In this document: piece after piece, positions 58,099 through 64,000 of the stretch | Layout: the number at the start of each line of letters is the position of its first letter | How positions within the stretch are numbered: the first letter of the stretch is position 1 | NCBI GenBank assembly: GCA_903824185.1 | Contig: CAIJVU010000014.1 | Span: forward strand, 1-64,000 | Origin: an uncultured Hyphomicrobiales bacterium | GTDB taxonomy: Bacteria > Pseudomonadota > Alphaproteobacteria > Rhizobiales > Beijerinckiaceae | Direction of reading: 5' to 3' | Length of the DNA: 64,000 nucleotides | Position numbers and translations under genes: made by a program | Notes under the pieces: model-generated | Seen by the model: only the letters and a program-made list of their open reading frames with translations | What the model was told of the DNA's origin: nothing | The model's database searches: none

Positions 58099-58512
58099 AT
58101 GCCCTGCATGCCCTCGACCCCTCTTTGTTTTGTGTTCACGATGCCCAACATGGATCATCCCCTTCAGGCGTTCAGGCCTAAATTCCCGTCAAAATGGAAG
58201 GGGTTGAAGCAAACAGCCCTGATTGGCCTGTGTTTTTTAGGATTATCGGATCAGGTCCGCGCCCATGAATGCGACGAACTGGTGAAAATGCACGGGCTTT
58301 TGGGGCGGGCCTTCATCCAATGCCATTACACTTTTTACAGCCGCGGCTTCGTTTTGCAGGCCGAGGCCTGTGGCAGCAAAATCGGGGATAAAGCCTACAA
58401 ACAATTGCTGGCCGAGGGCAAAGAGGCCTTTGACAATCGCTCAAGCCAGATGGGGCCGCCCGCGCTTTGCGCCAAGATTCTGAAAGATTTTCCCTATACC
58501 GTCAGGCAATAG
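58099..58512 (+). CDS. Secreted Cys-containing protein of unknown function
   Basis: About 137 residues from ATG 58099, with several later in-frame ATGs (58108, 58141). GAAGGGG lies just upstream. A hydrophobic segment LKQTALIGLCFLGLSDQVRAHEC resembles a signal peptide. The mature part has cysteines in HECDELV, FIQCHYTF, LQAEACGSK and PALCAKI (four in all), suggesting disulfides. No family is recognised. It is convergent with a second Cys-containing secreted protein gene. Confidence 0.6.
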   Translation: MPCMPSTPLCFVFTMPNMDHPLQAFRPKFPSKWKGLKQTALIGLCFLGLSDQVRAHECDELVKMHGLLGRAFIQCHYTFYSRGFVLQAEACGSKIGDKAYKQLLAEGKEAFDNRSSQMGPPALCAKILKDFPYTVRQ

Positions 58513-58536
58513 GCCTGATCTCAGCGTGACAGGGCT

Positions 58537-58962
58537 TTACTGCCGCTGCGCCAGCCAGCCCCATGTCCCCAGATCGGTCTCGATCATAAAATCATGCAGG
58601 CGGCAGGGCATGATATAGACGGTAAAGGTCTGCCCCTGCCGATAGCTGTGCCTATAATCGAGCGAGGATACGGGATAGCCGATCATGCTTTTCAACCGCT
58701 CGAATTCTTGGGGGTTGCGCTCGAAATGTTCCTGCATGGTGCGACATTCGCCGTTATTGAGATGCACTTCCCGCACCTCCACACGGCCTTGGGTGACGGT
58801 ACATTCAATATGACCGCGCACACCCATTTGCTTCATGCCGCATTCAAGCGGCGATGTGGCCTTGGCCTCGTGCGAAACCGTCAGAGCCAGCAGGAGCACC
58901 GCGCACAGCATGAAAAAACCACGCCCCAGCCTGATCCCCATACCCATTGCGACTTGACCCAT
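58537..58962 (-). CDS. Secreted Cys-containing protein of unknown function
   Basis: From ATG 58962 the product has 141 residues. A signal peptide (RGFFMLCAVLLLALTVSHEAKA) is followed by a mature part with cysteines in PLECGMK, HIECTVTQ, NGECRTM and IMPCRLH (four). The central TVTQGRVEVREVHLNNGECRTM and SLDYRHSYRQGQTFTVYIMPC suggest a beta-rich, disulfide-stabilised periplasmic domain. No family is recognised. It faces the gene at 58099 tail-to-tail, and both encode secreted four-Cys proteins. Confidence 0.65.
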   Translation of the reverse strand: MGQVAMGMGIRLGRGFFMLCAVLLLALTVSHEAKATSPLECGMKQMGVRGHIECTVTQGRVEVREVHLNNGECRTMQEHFERNPQEFERLKSMIGYPVSSLDYRHSYRQGQTFTVYIMPCRLHDFMIETDLGTWGWLAQRQ

Positions 58963-59136
58963 GACTGACTTCCGCACGCTGATCACTCCCCACGCAAACA
59001 TCCTGATCCGATAGTAATGCCTTTTGCCGCGCGAGGGAAACATCTTCCGAAGGGGGCAACCAATGGCTGCTTGACCCGCGGCAAAACCTCCCGCAATAGC
59101 TTTGAAACCTTTGATCAACAGCAAGGCTGAGAGCCG

Positions 59137-59982
59137 ATGAACCAACCTTTATGCCTTCGCACTGTCGTGGATCTGCGCGCACAAGTGGCAGGCTGGCGCC
59201 AACAAGGCCTGCGTGTGGCGCTGGTGCCCACCATGGGGGCTTTGCATGACGGGCATCTCTCCCTCGTCCGGCTTGCCCGCCAACAGGCTGACCGGATCAT
59301 CGTCTCCATTTTTGTGAACCCGACCCAATTTGCGCCGCATGAAGATTTCGGCAGCTATCCCCGCACCTTCGATCAAGACATGGCGCTGTTGGCGCAAGAA
59401 CAGGTTGAATGCGTCTATGCGCCTTTGGCCACGGAGATCTATCCCGCGGGCTTTGACCTATCGATCATCTTGGGCGGGCCCGCCACCGCAGGGCTGGAAG
59501 ACCGCTTCCGCCCGACCTTTTTTCACGGGGTTGCCACCGTTGTTGCCAAATTGCTGAGCCAGTCCGCCCCCGATATCGCCTTGTTCGGCGAAAAAGATTT
59601 CCAGCAGCTGGCCGTCATCCGCAAGCTGGTGCGTGATCTCGATCTGCCCGTCAATGTCATCGGTGGCCCGACCATCCGCGAAACAGACGGATTGGCCCTG
59701 TCCTCGCGCAATGTCTATCTGTCTTCACAAGAGCGACATACCGCAGCACAAATTCATGCCTGCCTGCAAGAGGCTCGCACCGCTTTATTGCAAGGTGAAG
59801 ACGCACACAAAGCCTGTGAAGAAGCCAAGAGCCAGCTCCAAAAGGCAGGCTTTGATATCGATTATCTGGAATATCGCGATGCTGTAACGCTGGGCCCTGC
59901 CGGAAGCGGTGCGTGCCGACTGCTCGTCGCCGCCAAACTCGGGACAACGCGTCTGATCGACAATATCGGGATTGAGGGCTGA
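59137..59982 (+). CDS. panC: Pantothenate synthetase
   Basis: It condenses pantoate and beta-alanine with ATP. The 281-residue protein shows VPTMGALHDGHLSLVRLARQQADRIIVSIFVNPTQF with the HIGH-like DGHLSL, and GEKDFQQLAVIRKLV (KMSKS-like ATP site). SSRNVYLS is the third conserved region. All active-site elements are present. No panB is adjacent. Confidence 0.97.
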   Translation: MNQPLCLRTVVDLRAQVAGWRQQGLRVALVPTMGALHDGHLSLVRLARQQADRIIVSIFVNPTQFAPHEDFGSYPRTFDQDMALLAQEQVECVYAPLATEIYPAGFDLSIILGGPATAGLEDRFRPTFFHGVATVVAKLLSQSAPDIALFGEKDFQQLAVIRKLVRDLDLPVNVIGGPTIRETDGLALSSRNVYLSSQERHTAAQIHACLQEARTALLQGEDAHKACEEAKSQLQKAGFDIDYLEYRDAVTLGPAGSGACRLLVAAKLGTTRLIDNIGIEG

Positions 59983-59986
59983 GCGG

Positions 59987-60313
59987 TCAGCGCTTGCGCA
60001 GAGAGGGTTCGGACAACGTATAGCTGTCGAACATATAATTAGGGACCGTGCGACCCCACATGGAACTGAATTGGTGCTTGGCGGCCTCGGCCTGCTGGCC
60101 CTTGGCCTCCTCTTCGCGCATCTTCTGTTCTTTTTCAGCCCTGATCTTTTCGCGGATCACGAATTCTCGCTCGATCTTGCGGTTGACCTCGGAAATGAAT
60201 TCCTGCTCTTTTTTCTGCTGTTCCGGATCAGAGGATTGCGCATGGCCAATGGCTGGCACCAGCAACACGGCCAACGCCATCAAAAGAGAGGCAACCATCC
60301 ATCGACGGATCAT
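59987..60313 (-). CDS. Secreted charged coiled-coil protein of unknown function
   Basis: From ATG 60313 the product has 108 residues with a signal peptide (MIRRWMVASLLMALAVLLVPAIGHA, ending AHA-like GHA) and a mature part that is almost wholly charged helix: DPEQQKKEQEFISEVNRKI, EREFVIREKIRAEKEQKMREEE and a C-terminal SSMWGRTVPNYMFDSYTL. No cysteines. It lies 22 bp downstream of the four-Cys peptide gene and is probably cotranscribed. The longer in-frame upstream form runs through that gene and is not used. Confidence 0.6.
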   Translation of the reverse strand: MIRRWMVASLLMALAVLLVPAIGHAQSSDPEQQKKEQEFISEVNRKIEREFVIREKIRAEKEQKMREEEAKGQQAEAAKHQFSSMWGRTVPNYMFDSYTLSEPSLRKR

Positions 60314-60335
60314 GGAAGGGGACTTCTTGAAAGGA

Positions 60336-60485
60336 TCAACCACAAGCGCCGCGCACACAGCCATAAGGGGGCTTGCATTCATCGGTTTTCTTGCAGGGAT
60401 TTCCGTAACCATATGTTGCATTCGCCACACTCGAAGCCATCATGCCCAACAAGAGAGCCGCAACCAAAAATTTTATTCTACGCAT
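60336..60485 (-). CDS. 49-residue predicted secreted peptide with four cysteines
   Basis: The minus-strand ATG at 60485 opens a 50-codon frame ending in TGA. It begins MRRIKFLVAALLLGMMASSV and has a clear signal peptide with cleavage expected after ANA (residue 23). The mature part is about 26 residues, Gly/Tyr-rich at first (TYGYGNP), then four Cys at 31, 37, 43 and 48 in the pattern C-x5-C-x5-C-x4-C, with CKPPYGCVRGACG at the end. Both features strongly argue for a real gene. The ribosome binding site is weak. A TATAGG-type -10 is upstream near 60520. No known bacterial family is recognised. Confidence 0.75.
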   Translation of the reverse strand: MRRIKFLVAALLLGMMASSVANATYGYGNPCKKTDECKPPYGCVRGACG

Positions 60486-60692
60486 CACAAAGGCCCACTC
60501 AACACACCCAACTTTTTTCCCTATAGCACAGGCAGCGGAACGGAACGAAGCCTTTTTCCCGTCTTTTTCAGGAAAAAATACAGGAAAACACGGCTAAAAC
60601 CCCTCAAAACGGCACATCTTGGTGGAAGTCAGGCCCGCCTGCTTGCGTCCTGCCTGACCGGCGCAGCCTCAGAAGTCCCCCATCCATTAAGG

Positions 60693-60707
60693 TTAACAAA
60701 AGGTTAA
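60693..60707 (+). promoter_or_regulatory. CtrA-type site upstream of the 65-aa membrane protein
   Basis: TTAA at 60693 and TTAA at 60704 are separated by CAAAAGG, giving TTAA-N7-TTAA. The spacer is the reverse complement of that in the array at 57016. A GANTC site (GAGTC) lies at 60723. The site is 80 bp before the ATG of the 65-aa gene. CtrA control is inferred. Confidence 0.7.
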
Positions 60708-60786
60708 TCCCCTGACGCGCCTGAGTCGTCTTGATTTTGAACCGCACTTAACGGCTTCTAAAAGACCCGTGCAAGGAGGCAATCGC

Positions 60787-60984
60787 ATGAGCCCGTATCA
60801 ACAGCAGATCTCGATTTCCGAGGTGCAAGAACTCAATGGTCGCCTGATTGAAATCGAAACCAATCTGGAAAAGATCAGCCGCTCGATGCATGCAGTCCAA
60901 ACCACAGAAATTTGGATTGCCGGCATGCTGGCTTTGCTGATGGCAGGATCGATCGGCGTTGTGATCGGCCTATGGATCCACTGA
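60787..60984 (+). CDS. 65-residue single-TM protein
   Basis: ATG 60787 follows AAGGAGG, a strong ribosome binding site. The N-terminal 45 residues are polar and helical (MSPYQQQISISEVQELNGRL, ETNLEKISRSMHAVQ), with heptad-like spacing suited to a coiled coil, and the C-terminal 22 residues are a membrane helix (WIAGMLALLMAGSIGVVIGLW). This places it as a small inner-membrane, cytoplasmic-facing protein. No family is recognised. It is one transcription unit, from the CtrA-type site to the terminator. Confidence 0.85.
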   Translation: MSPYQQQISISEVQELNGRLIEIETNLEKISRSMHAVQTTEIWIAGMLALLMAGSIGVVIGLWIH

Positions 60985-61009
60985 CCCGATACTCAATAAG
61001 ACACCCATT

Positions 61010-61043
61010 AAAAAAGCCGGATCAGGGATCCGGCTTTTTGATT
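61010..61043. terminator. Bidirectional terminator between the 65-aa gene and the aldehyde dehydrogenase gene
   Basis: AAAAAGCCGGATC pairs with GATCCGGCTTTTT around a 3-nt loop, with a T run on each side, so it can end transcription from both convergent genes. Confidence 0.92.
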
Positions 61044-61062
61044 TCGTCAGACCCGCGCCGTT

Positions 61063-62439
61063 TTACTGCGACAGCACGATCATCTTTTCCTGTGTCATGT
61101 CATGCATCGTATAGCCGATGCCGCCAATGCCGTAACCGGACTGGCGACGACCGGTAAAGGGCATCCAGTCGGTCCGGAAGGCGGTGTGCTCGTTGATCAT
61201 CACAGCGGAGGAATCAAGCAAACGTGCCCAGGCCATGGCCTTGGTGACATCTTGCGTGAAGATGGAAGACTGGAAGGCGAATGGCAGGCTATTGGCCGCC
61301 GCAATCGCCTCTTCCACATGGTCATAGCCATAGACGCTGACCACTGGTCCGAAAATTTCCATGGTGGAGACCCGTGCCGTGGCCGGTGCATCCAACAAAA
61401 CAGTCGGGGCATAGGTGGTGTCAGAGAGCTTCTTGCCCCCCGAAAGGGCCTTGCCGCCGCCTGCAACGGCTTCGGCCACCCAGTCTGCCACCCGATCCAC
61501 TTCACGCGGACGGATCAAGGGGCCGCATTCGGTCGCCTCCTCCACCGCATTGCCGACCACCAGCTTGCTGGCACCCGCCGCCAATTGTTCGGCGATCGCC
61601 TGCGCCTGCTTGCGAGGTGCAAACACGCGCTGCACCGACACGCAGACCTGACCGGAATGGTAGAAGCCGCCTTTCAGCAATTTCGGAATCATCACGCCGA
61701 GATTGGCGCTGTCATCGACAATCACGGGTGCGGCACCGCCATGCTCAAGCGCACAACGTGTGCCCGCCGCCAATTTCGAGCGCAACATCCAACCCACTTT
61801 CGCGGAGCCGATGAAGCTGAAAAAAGCAACGCGCGGATCGGTCACCAGCTTTTCAGCAGTGGCCAGATCGCAAGGCACCGAACGGCACCAGTTTTCCGGC
61901 AGGCCTGCTTCATAAAGGATTTTGACAAAGGCCTCGCAGGACAATGGCGTATCATCCGCAGGCTTGACCAAAACAGGGCAGCCCGTTGCAACCGCTGGCG
62001 CGACCTGATGCACGATCAGATTGAGCGGATGGTTGAAGGCCGAAACCGCCACCACGGGACCGATGGGCTCGCGGAAGGTAAAGGCCAGCTTGCCAGCGCC
62101 TGCAGGCGTCAGCCCCATCGGAATTTCGCGCCCCGACAGATGCGACAATTCCTTGATGCATAATTCGATACCGTCAATGGCGCGTGACACTTCCACACGG
62201 GCATCGATCAAAGGCTTGCCGCCTTCATCGGCAATCAGATGCGCCAGCTCGGCGGAGCGTTGCGTCATGAGTGCCGCGGTTTTTTTCAAGATCTTGGTGC
62301 GTTCGGGAATGGAAAGCCATTCCGCCTGATGGCGGTAAAGTCGCTGCGCTTCGGCGAGATAAGCATCAATCTTATCCCAGCCCACAAGCGCCACTTCACC
62401 GATCACTTTGTGATCAAAGGGGTTGGTGACCTTCAACAT
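61063..62439 (-). CDS. Aldehyde dehydrogenase
   Basis: A 458-residue NAD(P)-dependent ALDH-superfamily protein. It has the cofactor region GCPVLVKPADDTPLS, FSFIGSAKVGW, the general-base ALEHGGAAPVIV (Glu of ELGG-like EHGG), and the nucleophile YHSGQVCVSVQRV (Cys near 275). EIFGPVVSVYGYD is the C-terminal signature. Sequence features resemble the NADP-dependent phosphonoacetaldehyde/lactaldehyde branch but do not settle the substrate. It lies 18 bp downstream of the ThDP enzyme and probably shares its transcript. Confidence 0.88.
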   Translation of the reverse strand: MLKVTNPFDHKVIGEVALVGWDKIDAYLAEAQRLYRHQAEWLSIPERTKILKKTAALMTQRSAELAHLIADEGGKPLIDARVEVSRAIDGIELCIKELSHLSGREIPMGLTPAGAGKLAFTFREPIGPVVAVSAFNHPLNLIVHQVAPAVATGCPVLVKPADDTPLSCEAFVKILYEAGLPENWCRSVPCDLATAEKLVTDPRVAFFSFIGSAKVGWMLRSKLAAGTRCALEHGGAAPVIVDDSANLGVMIPKLLKGGFYHSGQVCVSVQRVFAPRKQAQAIAEQLAAGASKLVVGNAVEEATECGPLIRPREVDRVADWVAEAVAGGGKALSGGKKLSDTTYAPTVLLDAPATARVSTMEIFGPVVSVYGYDHVEEAIAAANSLPFAFQSSIFTQDVTKAMAWARLLDSSAVMINEHTAFRTDWMPFTGRRQSGYGIGGIGYTMHDMTQEKMIVLSQ

Positions 62440-62457
62440 GAGACTGTCCTTTTTGCC

Positions 62458-64000
62458 TCAATGGGCTTTATGGTTTTTACGCAAATCATCGATCAACAGA
62501 CGTTGGTTCTGGCTGTAATCGACCGGCACGTCAATGAGGTGTACGCCCCCTTGGATATAGGCCTTTTCCAGCACGGTCTTAAGTTCGGCTGTGGCATGGA
62601 CACGATGGCCGGTCGCCCCATAGCTGTTGGCATAGGCGACAAAATCCGGATTGCCGAATTCAAGGCCCCAATCCTGCAAGCCCGCACCCGCCTGTTTCCA
62701 GCGGATCATGCCATAGGAACTGTCGTTCAAGACCACCACAACCAGATTGAGTTTGAGACGGACGGCGGTTTCGAGCTCCTGCGAATTCATCATGAAGCCG
62801 CCATCGCCGCAAATCGCCATGACACGGCGGGTCGGATGCACCATCGAAGCCATCATGGCAGACGGCAAACCGGCGCCCATGGTGGCCAGCGCATTGTCGA
62901 GCAAAATCGTATTGGGCTGATGCGTGTGGTAATTGCGCGCGAACCAGATTTTATACACGCCGTTGTCGAGCGCGATAATGTCATGCTCTTCCATCACCGA
63001 GCGGATGTCATGCACCAGACGCTGCGGCAAAATGGGGAAGCGTTCGTCCTCTTCGCCTTCATAGATTTTGGTTTTCACTTCGGCCCTGACCTCATGGAAC
63101 AGTTTGAGATCGAAGGTGCAACGGCCGTTGAGTTTCTTGGTCAGATGATCGATCGACAGCGCGAGATCGCCCACGACTTCGATTTGCGGGAAATAGACCG
63201 GATCAACCTGTGCGGCCTTGTAATTGATATGGATGACCTTCTGGCCGCCTTCTTCCATGAAGAAGGGCGGCTTTTCGACCACGTCATGCCCGATATTGAT
63301 GATCAGATCGGAGGCGTGAATATAGCGGTGCAAATAATCGTCATCCGACAAAGCCGCCGTGCCGAGGAAATACTCAGAATCTTCGTCCACCACGCCCTTG
63401 CCCATCTGGGTGGTGAAGAAAGGCAGTTTGATGGTTTCAATGAAATGCGAAATGGCCTCACGCGCATGCTGGCGATTGGCGCCCGCGCCGATCAACAGCA
63501 AAGGATGCTTGGCGGCCATGATCTCTTTGGCGGCCAAATCAAGCACCACATCATCCGCCACCGCATAATAGCGCTTATGGGGCGGCACCAGATGGGCGGT
63601 TGCGGGTTCGGCGGCGATGTCTTCGGGCAATTCGAGCAAAACAGCCCCCGGACGCTCTTCTTCCGCCAGACGGAAGGCCTCACGCACCAGAGACGGGATG
63701 GCATTGCCGCTGACAATCTGCTTGGTCATTTTGCAGATCGGGCGGAACAGGCCGACAATATCGACAATCTGGAACTGGCCCTGTTTGGATTTTTTGATCG
63801 GCTTCTGACCGGTGATCATGATCATCGGGAAACCGCCGAGATGGGCGTAAGCCGCAGGGGTCGCAAAATTGGTAGCGCCCGGTCCGAGTGTGGCCATGCA
63901 GACACCGGCTTTGCCGGTCAGGCGGCCATAGGTGGCGGCCATGAAGGCCGCGCCTTGCTCGTGACGTGTCAGGATCAACCGGATCGAAGAGCCGCGCAGA
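62458..64000 (-). CDS. ThDP-dependent acetolactate-synthase-like enzyme (partial, runs off the right edge)
   Basis: At least 513 residues are visible; the reading frame is open to the window edge and the true start lies beyond it. The N-terminal glutamate motif is TRHEQGAAFMA, the substrate-binding region is GPGATNFATPAAYAHLGGFPMIMITGQ, and the ThDP motif is CGDGGFMMNSQE followed by VLNDSSYGM. This is the acetolactate synthase large-subunit family, but related enzymes include oxalyl-CoA decarboxylase and sulfoacetaldehyde acetyltransferase. No small regulatory subunit is adjacent. It is coupled to an aldehyde dehydrogenase, so a catabolic role is possible. Confidence 0.85.
   Translation of the reverse strand, partial: LRGSSIRLILTRHEQGAAFMAATYGRLTGKAGVCMATLGPGATNFATPAAYAHLGGFPMIMITGQKPIKKSKQGQFQIVDIVGLFRPICKMTKQIVSGNAIPSLVREAFRLAEEERPGAVLLELPEDIAAEPATAHLVPPHKRYYAVADDVVLDLAAKEIMAAKHPLLLIGAGANRQHAREAISHFIETIKLPFFTTQMGKGVVDEDSEYFLGTAALSDDDYLHRYIHASDLIINIGHDVVEKPPFFMEEGGQKVIHINYKAAQVDPVYFPQIEVVGDLALSIDHLTKKLNGRCTFDLKLFHEVRAEVKTKIYEGEEDERFPILPQRLVHDIRSVMEEHDIIALDNGVYKIWFARNYHTHQPNTILLDNALATMGAGLPSAMMASMVHPTRRVMAICGDGGFMMNSQELETAVRLKLNLVVVVLNDSSYGMIRWKQAGAGLQDWGLEFGNPDFVAYANSYGATGHRVHATAELKTVLEKAYIQGGVHLIDVPVDYSQNQRLLIDDLRKNHKAH

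Noticed and set aside
1-64000. tRNA or rRNA genes
   Set aside because: No cloverleaf-like sequence or conserved rRNA segment was seen in any intergenic gap by eye; a tRNAscan run would be needed to be sure.
1-64000. CRISPR array
   Set aside because: No regularly spaced direct repeats of 24-40 bp with variable spacers were found. The only tandem repeats (57016-57071 and 3103-3138) have very short units without spacers.

Overview
The window reads as chromosome of a moderately GC-rich alphaproteobacterium, probably Rhodospirillales-like, although no rRNA or tRNA is present to confirm this. Supporting evidence is the gene order glmM-ftsH-tilS-cpoB-pal, the cell-cycle genes trcR (DUF1013) and rcdA (DUF1465), the neighbourhood sdhAF4 (DUF1674)/rsmB/heparinase/purH, ccmC-ccmD, ftsE-ftsX-ydcF-plsC, and intergenic sites that match CtrA (TTAA-N7-TTAA) and CcrM (GANTC). 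Almost every gene is housekeeping; the unusual material sits at the left edge and in the intergenic gaps.

Layout. 1-140: end of an IS3-type insertion sequence that cuts the 3' end of a large filamentous-haemagglutinin-like adhesin gene (126-3164), followed by an AT-rich gap. 3.6-9.8 kb: envelope, proteostasis and tRNA modification genes (glmM, ftsH, tilS, cpoB, pal). 10-12.2 kb: cell-cycle regulators and rpmE. 12.4-17.1 kb: ABC exporter, a MotA/OmpA-like pair and an inositol-monophosphatase family protein. 17.3-23.9 kb: carbon metabolism (ThiE-like, fba, pgk, gap, tkt). 24.3-26.3 kb: DUF4164, zapA and an FMN-dependent hydroxy-acid oxidase. 26.3-26.55 kb: a compact, apparently FNR-controlled unit encoding a 33-residue membrane protein. 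26.7-34.8 kb: accessory genes (AT-rich glycosyltransferase, HAD phosphatase, secreted hydrolase, substrate-binding protein with a DapA-like protein, MFS, RlpA, deacetylase). 34.8-46.4 kb: sdhAF4, rsmB, heparinase, purH, ccmCD, yciB, acs, a glutamine amidotransferase, tspO and hpt. 46.6-56.6 kb: ftsEX, ydcF, plsC, Trm112-like, LON-domain, thioredoxin/TPR, MFS, cupin, M32 carboxypeptidase and SDR. 56.6-61 kb: a cluster of unknown small genes with CtrA-type sites, plus panC. 61-64 kb: aldehyde dehydrogenase with a ThDP-dependent acetolactate-synthase-like enzyme that runs off the right edge.

Four items deserve most attention. (1) A 49-codon gene at 60336-60485 encodes a predicted secreted, four-cysteine peptide. 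(2) Four TTAA half-sites spaced by exactly 7 nt stand in tandem at 57016-57071, with nearby GANTC sites, upstream of an unknown 110-aa gene. (3) A single CtrA-type site with the same spacer sequence lies before a 65-aa single-TM protein at 60787. (4) A palindromic FNR box centred about 41.5 bp from a predicted start drives the 33-aa membrane protein at 26391. Positions and functions come from reading the sequence only; no database search was run.
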